Shown here one piece after another: positions 8,914-16,174 of a stretch of DNA of 64,000 nt (positions are counted from its first letter, which is position 1; every line of letters begins with the position of its first letter). The DNA lies in assembly GCF_051433165.1 (NCBI RefSeq), contig NZ_JBHMFS010000010.1, positions 1 to 64,000 of the forward strand, given 5' to 3'. The notes under the pieces are model-generated. The model did not search any database and was not told the DNA's origin. It worked only from the letters and a program-made list of their open reading frames with translations. The stretch is from Falsiroseomonas sp051433165. Its GTDB lineage: Bacteria; Pseudomonadota; Alphaproteobacteria; Acetobacterales; Acetobacteraceae. A program made the translations under genes and the position numbers.

Positions 8914-9765
8914 CCTACCGCCCTCCGCCCTGTGTAATTTCGCCTGAAATGTCGCCTGCACTACTAATGGGCTCATTTTTGGCCGCGGTTGAAGCGCTTC
9001 CTCAAGTGCATCCGGCGTTAGGTCTTGCTTCGCCTTTTCAATGATTAATGGAAGCGCAGCGTGTACCGCCACGCGCAGCTTCTCTCGCTCGACACCAATC
9101 TTCCGGATCACATCAGTGAGGTTCGCGTGTTTGCTGCCAACAAAGAGGACGAAATTGTCGCTTGGGCTACGAGCTAAATTATTGAACTCTTCCTGTCCAG
9201 CAGTGTAGGCGAGATTTGCATTTGCGGAGCCTATGGTTAAAAGAACCACCCGCGCTACCGTCAGTTGGCCATCTCGGATATCCTCAGGCACCCAATTGCA
9301 GAATGACAGCATACCCGCCTCCGGGTTGTGACGGGAGCTGCTAGCCAAGTTGCCAAGTTGCTCTGGAATATGATCGAGAAGGTTGCGGAGGTCGATCGCC
9401 GGGCTCACCGGTTCTGCCCTTGGCCGGGCCTTCCGCCGTTGATTTTTTTGCTGTTGAACCCTATGTGCAGGCGCCAGCTGAAGGACCTTTGGATTGCCCA
9501 GCAGGCGCGTCAAAAGAGACGCCTCTCTGATAATGTTCCGGGCATGTATGAACATTAAGATGGTGTCAGATTCTGATACCTTCACAGGCTCGGGAGGTGC
9601 GACCATAGCATCGGCAATATTGGTAAGCTCACTATAGCTTTTCAGCGCGCTAGCTGCGGCTACGTCCAGAGCTTCAAGAGCAATTCTCTGCTCCTGATCA
9701 ACTAGCGCTGGTAGTTGGGATAACTCAGATAAATACAAAGGGCTGCTTGACTGGTCGGTCGACAT
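8914..9765 (-). CDS. foreign ORF of unknown function, open into the M20 hydrolase
   Basis: A 284-codon frame starting at an ATG ending at 9765 with a strong AGGAG eight bases upstream. It has no stop of its own and continues in frame through the hydrolase's ribosome binding site into its start codon. The protein is mostly helical, with a basic patch (QQQKNQRRKARPR, near residue 105) and no motif I recognise; there is no signal peptide or transmembrane helix. Base composition differs sharply from the neighbours (29 of 60 bases are G/C in 9541-9600, against 42 of 60 in 10381-10440) and codons such as TTA, CTA and AGA appear. It is most simply read as a horizontally acquired gene that lost its 3' end on joining the resident hydrolase. 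Confidence 0.55.
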
Positions 9766-10074
9766 ATTTAGCTCCTGTAAACGTCCGGCTTCTGGTAAAG
9801 GACAAAACTGCGCTGGAACAAGAGGTGTCTAAGTCAAAATGCTGATGTGGACATCATTTGCGCGGCTATCGTACTGTCGCTAAAGGATCGGATGAAATCG
9901 AGTCTGGCTCTGCAACGCATTTTACGCATGGTAGCTCCGAGGCGCAAAATCCATTCAGCGGGCACCACCAGGCGCGAGACACCTCGGTCACTGCTGTACC
10001 TTGAACCGCAGGCTTGCAGGCGGGCGGCGGTGCTGCGAATCATGGTCGGTGGAAACCCTCGAAAGGCCCTCGTC
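9766..10074. other. AT-richer intergenic stretch, rest of the foreign island
   Basis: About 310 bases without a supported gene, between the divergent foreign ORF and the class II aldolase. Up to roughly 9960 the composition matches the foreign ORF; after about 10000 it returns to the GC-rich background. It should contain the promoter of the foreign ORF. The aldolase frame is open leftward to 9847, but the upstream part reads like non-coding sequence. An 8-base inverted repeat, CGCCTGCA at 8953-8960 and TGCAGGCG at 10015-10022, flanks the island; with so short a match this may be chance. No integrase or transposase remnant is visible. Confidence 0.5.
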
Positions 10075-10857
10075 ATGGCGCATGCGCTGAACGCTGCCCC
10101 CGCCATTCTCCGCAACTCGGAACTCGATGCCGATGCGGTGCGCACCGCGCGGGTCGATCTTGCCGCCACCCTCCGCATGGCCGCCCGCCTCGGCATGCAT
10201 GAGGGCATCTGCAACCACTTCTCCCTGGTGGTGCCGGGGCGGGATGATCTGTTCCTGGTGAACCCCTATGGCTGGGCCTTCGCCGAGATTACCGCCTCCC
10301 GCCTCCTGATCTGCGACTACGAAGGCAATGTGGTGGCGGGCGAGGGCGTGCCGGAAGCGACCGCCTTCTACATCCACGCCCGGGTCCACAAGAACCTGCC
10401 CCGCGCCAAGGCCGCCTTCCACACCCACATGCCGAACGCGACCGCGCTCGCCATGCTGGAAGGCCCGCCGCTGGCCTGGGCCGGGCAGTCCGCGCTGAAA
10501 TTCTACGGCCGTACCGTGGTGGACGAGCACTACAACGGCCTCGCTCTGGATGAGCGGGAAGGGGACCGCATCGCGGCCTCGATCGGCGATGCCGATATCG
10601 TCTTCATGAAGAACCACGGCGTGATGGTGGTGGGCGCCAGCGCCGCCGAGGCCTGGGACGATTTGTACTACCTGGAACGCGCGGCGGAGGCGCAGCGCCT
10701 GGCGCTGTCCACCGGCCGGCCGCTGAAGCCGGTACCGCCGGAGATGGCGCAGAAGACCTACGACCAGATGCGCCTCGGCGATCGTGAAAGCGCGGTGCTC
10801 CATCTGGAGAGCATCAAGCGCCGCCTGGCGAAGGAGGAGCCGGACTACCTCGATTGA
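10075..10857 (+). CDS. class II aldolase/adducin family protein
   Basis: A 260-residue class II aldolase/adducin-fold protein, related to fuculose-phosphate and ribulose-phosphate enzymes. The fold's Zn ligands appear as FHTHMPNATAL (two His) and the downstream FMKNHGVMVVG His; the N-terminal GMHEGICNHFSLVVPG block is typical of the uncharacterised branch common in proteobacteria. The ATG at 10075 matches the usual N-terminus; the frame also has an ATG at 10042. The stop overlaps a TTG that starts the next gene, so it is probably co-transcribed with the EamA transporter. Substrate unknown. Confidence 0.85.
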   Translation: MAHALNAAPAILRNSELDADAVRTARVDLAATLRMAARLGMHEGICNHFSLVVPGRDDLFLVNPYGWAFAEITASRLLICDYEGNVVAGEGVPEATAFYIHARVHKNLPRAKAAFHTHMPNATALAMLEGPPLAWAGQSALKFYGRTVVDEHYNGLALDEREGDRIAASIGDADIVFMKNHGVMVVGASAAEAWDDLYYLERAAEAQRLALSTGRPLKPVPPEMAQKTYDQMRLGDRESAVLHLESIKRRLAKEEPDYLD

Positions 10858-11756
10858 GCCGCCCCGCGGCGGGATTGACCCCCCGCGCAGCGCTGGACCC
10901 GCGCGGCCTGGCGCTGCTGCTGGTCACGGTGGTCGGCTGGGGCCTGAACTGGCCGGCGATGAAGCTGCTGCTGTTGGAATTGCCGCCCTTTTCCATGCGG
11001 CTGGCCTGCGCCGCCATCGGCATCACCCTGCTGTTCGCCATCGCCCGCTGGAAGGGGGAGGCGCTGGCGGTGCCGCGCGAGTTGTGGCCGCGGCTGGTGA
11101 TGGCGAGCCTGCTGAACGTGACCGCCTGGATGGGCCTCGCGGCCTTTTCCCTGCTGTGGCTGGCGGCGGGGGAGGCGACCATCGTCTGCTATACCATGCC
11201 GGTCTGGGCCTCGATCTTCGCCTGGATCATCCTGGGCGACCCGCCGAGCCGGATGCGGATCGCGGCGCTGGCACTGGGGCTGGGCGGGTTGCTGGTGCTG
11301 GTGCTGGGGTCCGGGCTGGATCTCGGGCTGGCCAAGCTGCCGGGGGTGGCGGTGGCGCTTTCGGCGGCGGTGCTGTTCTCGCTCGGCACGGTGGTGACCA
11401 AGCGCTGGCCGATGGCGCTGCCGCCCACCGCCTCCGCCGCTTGGCAGCTCACCATCGGCTGCGTGCCGCTGCTGGTCGGCGCTTTGGCGGTTGAGCGGCC
11501 GGATTTCGGGGCGCTGTCGCCAGCCGGCTGGGCGGTGATCCTGTATGGCGGCATCGGGCCGCTTGGCCTTTGCTACCTCGCCTGGTTCGCCGCGCTGCGC
11601 CGCCTCCCGGCGGAGGCCGCGGCCTCCGGCACCCTGCTGACGCCGGTCATCGGCGTGGCGGCCGCCGCCCTGTTCCTGGGCGAGGCGCTGGGGGTGCGGG
11701 AGGTGGTGGCGCTGTCCATGACCATTGGCGGGGTCGTACTTGCAGTACGCGGATAG
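10854..11756 (+). CDS. EamA/DMT-family transporter
   Basis: A 300-residue inner-membrane protein with about ten hydrophobic helices in two homologous halves, the layout of EamA drug/metabolite transporters. Visible features include GWGLNWPAMKLLL in helix 1, a TIVCYTMPVWASIFAWIILGD segment in the first half and LLTPVIGVAAAALFLGE in the second. Translation most likely begins at the TTG at 10854, overlapping the aldolase stop (TTGA). Probably exports or imports a small metabolite, possibly linked to the preceding aldolase; the substrate cannot be told. Confidence 0.85.
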   Translation: MSRPAAGLTPRAALDPRGLALLLVTVVGWGLNWPAMKLLLLELPPFSMRLACAAIGITLLFAIARWKGEALAVPRELWPRLVMASLLNVTAWMGLAAFSLLWLAAGEATIVCYTMPVWASIFAWIILGDPPSRMRIAALALGLGGLLVLVLGSGLDLGLAKLPGVAVALSAAVLFSLGTVVTKRWPMALPPTASAAWQLTIGCVPLLVGALAVERPDFGALSPAGWAVILYGGIGPLGLCYLAWFAALRRLPAEAAASGTLLTPVIGVAAAALFLGEALGVREVVALSMTIGGVVLAVRG

Positions 11757-11799
11757 AGCTTACTGGCGGTACGCGGCTGATCGGGTCATTAGGCCCGGC

Positions 11800-12981
11800 A
11801 TGACCGAGCATCCGCTGATCCGCCTCGCCCCCGGCGGCGACCGCCGCGTGAAGATGGGCCATCCCTGGGCCTTCTCCAACGAGATCGCCATGACCCCGGC
11901 GCTGCGCGCCATCCCGCCCGGCACCCCGGTGCGGCTGGAGGGCGATGACGGCGTCAAGCACGGCGTCTGGCACTTCAACCCGCACAGCCTGATCGCCGCC
12001 CGCCGCCTGGATGCCAATCCGGCGGCTTCGATCGACGCTGGCTGGTACCTCTCCCGCCTCGCCGCCTGCCTGAGCCTGCGGGAGCGGCTGTTCGACGCGC
12101 CCTTCTACCGTCTGGTGCATGCCGAGGCGGATGGCCTGCCCGGCCTGGTCATCGACCGCTATGGCGATGCGGTGGCAATCCAGGCGAATACCGCCGGCAT
12201 GGATGCCGCGACGCCGCACATCCTGGCCGCGCTGAACGTCCTGTTCGCCCCGCGCCTGGTGGTCGCCCGCAACGACAGCGCCGTGCGCAAGCTGGAGGGC
12301 CTGACCGAATCCGTCACCGCCTTGCAGGGGGAGGGCACGGCGACCGTCGCGGAATCCGGCCTCAGCTTCCCGGTGGACCTGCTTGGCGGCCAGAAGACCG
12401 GCTGGTTCTTCGACCAGCGCGCCAACCGCGCCATGGTCGCCCGCTTCTGCCAGGGCCGGTCCATGCTGGACGCCTTCTGCCACACCGGCGGCTTCGGCCT
12501 GGCCGCGGCGGCGGCCGGTGCGGCGGAGGTCACGCTACTGGACCGCAGTGAACACGCGCTGGACCACGCCATGCAGGCCGCGCGCCTGGCAGGATTCGCG
12601 GACCGCATTACGCCGCTGAAGGCGGAAGCCCTGGAACACCTGGAGAGGATGGCCGCCAGCGGTCGCCGCTTCGACGTGGTGGTGGCCGACCCGCCCGCTT
12701 TCGCCAAGACCCGCAAGGACCAGCCGGCGGCGCTGCGCGGCTACGGCAAGCTGGCGCGGCTGGCGGCCGGGCTGGTGGCGAAGGACGGCATCCTGTTCAT
12801 CGCCTCCTGCTCCCACCACGTCTCGCCGGGGGATTTCACCGATGCGGTGGCCTGGGGCGTGCACAAGGCGAAGCGGGAGGCGCGGCTGCTGGCCACCGTT
12901 GGCGCCGGGCCGGACCACCCGGTGCATCCCGGCCTGCCGGAAAGCGCCTATCTCAAGGGCCTGCTGCTGCACCTGACGTGA
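11800..12981 (+). CDS. rlmI: class I rRNA (cytosine) methyltransferase, RlmI-like
   Basis: A 393-residue SAM-dependent methyltransferase with an N-terminal PUA domain (LAPGGDRRVKMGHPWAFSNEI), a central EEHAD-like segment (LVIDRYGDAVAIQ), and a C-terminal Rossmann domain with LDAFCHTGGFGLAAA (SAM binding) and VVADPPAFAKTRKD (catalytic DPPxF). This architecture is that of RlmI, which makes m5C in 23S rRNA. The ATG at 11800 is chosen to match the PUA start; the frame is open to 11725. Its stop overlaps the next gene's ATG (TGATG). The exact target nucleotide is inferred from the family. Confidence 0.88.
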   Translation: MTEHPLIRLAPGGDRRVKMGHPWAFSNEIAMTPALRAIPPGTPVRLEGDDGVKHGVWHFNPHSLIAARRLDANPAASIDAGWYLSRLAACLSLRERLFDAPFYRLVHAEADGLPGLVIDRYGDAVAIQANTAGMDAATPHILAALNVLFAPRLVVARNDSAVRKLEGLTESVTALQGEGTATVAESGLSFPVDLLGGQKTGWFFDQRANRAMVARFCQGRSMLDAFCHTGGFGLAAAAAGAAEVTLLDRSEHALDHAMQAARLAGFADRITPLKAEALEHLERMAASGRRFDVVVADPPAFAKTRKDQPAALRGYGKLARLAAGLVAKDGILFIASCSHHVSPGDFTDAVAWGVHKAKREARLLATVGAGPDHPVHPGLPESAYLKGLLLHLT

Positions 12982-13376
12982 TGCGCGCGCCACCCCTGTG
13001 CGCCTTCCGCGCCACGGCCTATGAGGCTGCCGGCGCCGTGGCGCGGATCGGCCGGCGCAGCGCGGCGATGGACGCGCTGCTGGCGCGGCAGGGCGCGCGC
13101 CAGGCCAGCTTCATCACCGCCTGGAACCCGCTCAGCCGCCCCATGCCACAGGGCTGGAACCAGCGCATGCAGGCCCGGCTGCGCCAGGTGGCGCGGGGCC
13201 GTGTGCTGGCGGAAGGCTTCGGCCAGGCCGGCGGCTGGGCCGAGCACCACCTGCTGCTGGAAGGCGACCCGCGCCGGCTGGCGGTGCTGGCGCGGCGCTT
13301 CCGGCAATGGGCCATCGTCACCGTCGCGCCACGCCAGCCGGCGCGGCTGCGCCTGATCCGCCAAGTGACCGTTTGA
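12981..13376 (+). CDS. DUF3293 protein
   Basis: A 131-residue cytosolic protein with FITAWNPLSRPM and a WAEHHLLLEGDPRRL segment that mark the DUF3293 family; function unknown. It starts with the ATG at 12981 overlapping the RlmI stop. The final codons and stop (13366-13376) lie inside the left end of a 160 bp intergenic repeat, so the natural C-terminus may have been replaced by a few residues from the element. Confidence 0.8.
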   Translation: MRAPPLCAFRATAYEAAGAVARIGRRSAAMDALLARQGARQASFITAWNPLSRPMPQGWNQRMQARLRQVARGRVLAEGFGQAGGWAEHHLLLEGDPRRLAVLARRFRQWAIVTVAPRQPARLRLIRQVTV

Positions 13377-13525
13377 AAACACCGGGGGGTCGGTCCCACG
13401 GTGCTTTTCCGCCCCTGCCGTGTTGCCGGATTTGCCGATGCAACCAGCATCGCCTGCATCCGGCGCCTTGCAGGGACGAAAAATCACCTGCGGGTCCTCA
13501 GCCGCCGGCATTCTCAGACGGTCAC
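13366..13525. repeat. 160 bp palindromic-ended intergenic element, copy 1
   Basis: This stretch aligns over its whole length with 33280-33439. It begins GTGACCGTTTGAAAACACC and ends CAGACGGTCAC, so the outer ends are inverted repeats. A core identical in both copies, GCCGATGCAACCAGCATCG (13434-13452), is itself a hairpin (GATGC/GCATC). It carries no ORF on its own account. It lies exactly between two convergent genes. It resembles a miniature inverted-repeat element or REP-like extragenic sequence. Confidence 0.75.
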
Positions 13526-13923
13526 TAAGCCTTGCGCGCCGGATAGGCGCTGTAGCCGCCGATGACGATGCGGCGCAGACCGGCGAAGCGGATCTGTTCC
13601 GCCCCCATGGCGATCGTGCCGCGCACGCCGGCCACGCCAATCTCCCCCAGCAGCAGGCGGGGCTTGCCGGCGGAATTCGACTCCACCCGGATGGCGGCCA
13701 TCACCTGTTCCAGCGTGCGGTCGGCATCGTCCAGTTGCAGGGTGTGGACGCCGTCCTGTGCCGAAATCACCCGGCTGCCATCGCCGGGGTGCCAGATCAG
13801 GGTCTCGTTCCCCTCACGCAGCCGGTGGTTCAGCGGGCCGCCACGCCAGCGGCCCTGTGCCGGGACTTCTGGCACGATGAAGTCGAGGTCCCAGTCTCCA
13901 TACCCCGGTGCGGTGTCGTTCAT
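13525..13923 (-). CDS. hypothetical protein
   Basis: A 132-residue protein without signal peptide or transmembrane helix. The N-terminus (MNDTAPGYGDWDLDFIVPEVP) is acidic and aromatic, the middle has beta-rich sequence (HTLQLDDADRTLEQVMAAIRV), and the C-terminus ends GLRRIVIGGYSAYPARKA. I do not recognise a family. Codon use matches the surrounding genes. Its stop lies at the edge of the intergenic repeat. The patatin gene ends upstream at 14039 on the same strand after 115 bases with no visible gene. Confidence 0.6.
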   Translation of the reverse strand: MNDTAPGYGDWDLDFIVPEVPAQGRWRGGPLNHRLREGNETLIWHPGDGSRVISAQDGVHTLQLDDADRTLEQVMAAIRVESNSAGKPRLLLGEIGVAGVRGTIAMGAEQIRFAGLRRIVIGGYSAYPARKA

Positions 13924-14038
13924 GGCCTGATCTCCAGCTTGGTTTCGCTGGGCAGATCAAGCGCTTCCGGGCGCCGCACCTCCAATCCGAAGACCCTCTC
14001 GGGCCGATAGGCGCAGCCGATGCCGCGGTTGGTCTATG

Positions 14039-15151
14039 TCACAGAAAGCGCTCGCGGATATCCACGCTGCTTTCGCGGCCGAGCTTGTCGAAATGCGTCT
14101 CCAGCCACAGCCCGGCAGCCTCACGCCCATAACGCTTCAGGGTCATCAGGAAGTCCCAATCCCCATTCAGCTTGGTGCTCAGCTTGAAGTCGCGCATCCG
14201 TGCCTCATCCTCGATGCAATGGACGAACAGCTTGCGGTAGCGCGGCTGCTCCAGCCGCCCCGCCTCCAGCAGCCGCTGCACGAAGTCGATGGCGCGCATC
14301 TCCGCCATCAGGGACGCATTGAAGCTGATCTCATTCAGCCGGTTGACGATCTCGGTCGGCCGCGTCGGCAACTCGTCCCGCACGATGGGGTTGAGCTGCA
14401 CCAGCACGATGTCCGGCGGCCCGCCCTGTTCATAAAGCGGCCAGAGCGCCGGGTTGCCCAGGTAGCCGCCATCCCAGAACGGCTCGCCATCGATCTCCAC
14501 CGCCTTGAAGAATTGCGGCAGGCAGGCGGAAGCGAGCAGCGTGTCCACCGTCACCTCTTCCCGCGAAAAGACCCTGGGTTTGCCGGTGCGGACGGAGGTG
14601 GCGGAGATGAACAGCTTGGGTCCGCTGCCGTGGCGCAGGATCTCGGGGTGGATCTCCTCCTCCAGCACCTGGCGCAGCGGGTTGAATTCGAAGGGGGTGG
14701 GGTTGAGCTGGTAGGGGGACATGACGCGGGTCAGCGTCTCGAACGTCTGGTAGGCGACGGACCAGGTCAGGTCGTGGCCCCAGATCGCCTTCTCCAGCGG
14801 CGTGTTCTGCAACGGGCTGTTCGCCATGCGCCCGGCCGCATTGCGCCAGAAACTGTCGAGCGCCTGGCGCGCGCCATCCCGCCCGCCCTTGCACAGGCCC
14901 TGCACGAAGATGGCTGCGTTCATCGCGCCGGCGGAGGTGCCGGAGACGGCCTCGAACTCGATCCGCTCCTCCTCCAGCAGCCGCTCCAGCACCCCCCAGG
15001 TGAAGGCGCCATGCGTGCCGCCGCCCTGCAGCGCGAGGTTGATCCGGCGCGTCGTGGGCGCGGCGCGGGCCGCGCGCGGAGCAGGGCCGGGGATGGCTCC
15101 GGCCGCGCCCAGCGTATCGGCCGCTTCCGAGCGGAATTCATTCTCGATCAT
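14039..15151 (-). CDS. patatin-like phospholipase
   Basis: A 370-residue serine lipid hydrolase of the patatin family. After a disordered Ala/Pro N-terminus come the oxyanion motif LALQGGGTHGAFTWGVL, the nucleophile elbow GTSAGAMN (Ser in GxSxG) and the catalytic Asp in DGGYLGNPAL. These form the patatin Ser-Asp dyad, so it should be active on glycerophospholipids or acyl esters, probably at the membrane. The ATG ending at 15151 is chosen over codons up to 15184. It lies downstream of bdhA, which might link it to polyhydroxybutyrate turnover, but that is only context. Confidence 0.88.
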   Translation of the reverse strand: MIENEFRSEAADTLGAAGAIPGPAPRAARAAPTTRRINLALQGGGTHGAFTWGVLERLLEEERIEFEAVSGTSAGAMNAAIFVQGLCKGGRDGARQALDSFWRNAAGRMANSPLQNTPLEKAIWGHDLTWSVAYQTFETLTRVMSPYQLNPTPFEFNPLRQVLEEEIHPEILRHGSGPKLFISATSVRTGKPRVFSREEVTVDTLLASACLPQFFKAVEIDGEPFWDGGYLGNPALWPLYEQGGPPDIVLVQLNPIVRDELPTRPTEIVNRLNEISFNASLMAEMRAIDFVQRLLEAGRLEQPRYRKLFVHCIEDEARMRDFKLSTKLNGDWDFLMTLKRYGREAAGLWLETHFDKLGRESSVDIRERFL

Positions 15152-15217
15152 GGGGAGAGCTTCACACCTTGTCCGCCCAGGCACTGGCGGTCCGCGCAGT
15201 TCAGCGGACCGAGGCCG

Positions 15218-15301
15218 CGGATGCGGCCCGCGCCCAGCCTAACCTTCCCCCATTGCCGAAGAGTGCAGGGTGCGACGGCAAGCGGCCGGAGGCCGCATCC
15301 G
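15218..15301. other. long-spaced perfect inverted repeat
   Basis: An 11-base perfect inverted repeat, CGGATGCGGCC (15218-15228) and GGCCGCATCCG (15291-15301), encloses 62 bases in the 169-base gap between bdhA and the patatin gene. A smaller hairpin GTCCGC/GCGGAC (15190-15195 with 15204-15209) is next to it. It could fold as an RNA in the bdhA 3' end or patatin leader. Significance uncertain. Confidence 0.35.
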
Positions 15302-15320
15302 TCTTCCGGGGGCAGAAAAA

Positions 15321-16130
15321 TCACTGCGCCGTCCAGCCGCCATCGATGGACAGCGCCGTGCCATTGATGCTGCCGCTGTTCGGGCCGCAGAGAAACAGCG
15401 CCATCTCCGCCACTTCCTCCACCTCCACCCACCTTTTGGTGGGCTGGCGGTCGAGCAGGAAGTCGGTCAGCGCCTTGTCCTCGGTGACGCCGTGCTTTTC
15501 CGCCAGCGGCTTCACCTGCGCCTCCGCCAGCGGGGTGCGGACGAAGCCGGGGCAGATGGCGTTGCAGGTGACGGGGCCGCGGGCGACTTCCAGCGCAACG
15601 GACTTGGTCAGCCCCACCACCGCATGTTTGGCCGCGACATAAGCCGTCTTGAAGGGGCTCGCGACCAGCCCGTGGGCGGAGGCGACATTGACGATCCGCC
15701 CGAACCCCCGCGCCTTCATCCCCGGCAGCGCCGCCTTGATGGCGTGGAAGTTGGAGGTGAAGTTGATGGCGATGATCCGGTCGAATTTGTCATCCGGGAA
15801 GTCCTCGACCGGGGAGACGAACTGGATGCCGGCATTGTTCACCAGGATGTCGCAGGCGCCGAGCTCGGCCTCGCAGGCCTTGACCATGGCGCGGATTTCC
15901 TCGGGCTTCGACATGTCGGCGCCGGAATAGGGTGCTTCCGCCACGCCCATCGCCTCACCCACCGTGGCGCGGGCGCGGGCAATATCGGCCTCGCTGCCGA
16001 AGCCGTTCAGCATCACCCGCGCGCCGGATTGCGCGAAGCCCAGCGCGATGGCCAGCCCGATGCCGGAGGTGGAGCCGGTGACGAGGGCCACCCGGCCCTC
16101 CAGCTTGCGTGTCATGGTCATGCCGGTCAT
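15321..16130 (-). CDS. bdhA: 3-hydroxybutyrate dehydrogenase
   Basis: A 269-residue short-chain dehydrogenase that interconverts (R)-3-hydroxybutyrate and acetoacetate with NAD, feeding polyhydroxybutyrate degradation. The cofactor motif TGSTSGIG, the NNAGIQFVSPVEDFP segment typical of this enzyme, and the Ser-Tyr-Lys triad (NVASAHGLV... AYVAAKHA) are present, and the C-terminus INGTALSIDGGWTAQ is diagnostic. The ATG ending at 16130 has AGAAGG just upstream; the frame has another ATG at 16148 and later ones at 16121 and 16115. Confidence 0.93.
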   Translation of the reverse strand: MTGMTMTRKLEGRVALVTGSTSGIGLAIALGFAQSGARVMLNGFGSEADIARARATVGEAMGVAEAPYSGADMSKPEEIRAMVKACEAELGACDILVNNAGIQFVSPVEDFPDDKFDRIIAINFTSNFHAIKAALPGMKARGFGRIVNVASAHGLVASPFKTAYVAAKHAVVGLTKSVALEVARGPVTCNAICPGFVRTPLAEAQVKPLAEKHGVTEDKALTDFLLDRQPTKRWVEVEEVAEMALFLCGPNSGSINGTALSIDGGWTAQ

Positions 16131-16174
16131 GGCGCCTTCTTCCTGCATTGCAGCATCGTTGCGCGGAGCCTCGC

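Noticed and set aside
9834..10214. A minus-strand 126-codon frame in the island flank
   Set aside because: It crosses from AT-rich to GC-rich DNA and overlaps the aldolase start in antisense; no ribosome binding site and no coding pattern.
15241..15321. Third copy of the 160 bp element
   Set aside because: A few words such as AGAAAAATCAC resemble copy 1, but neither the ends nor the core GCCGATGCAACCAGCATCG are present.
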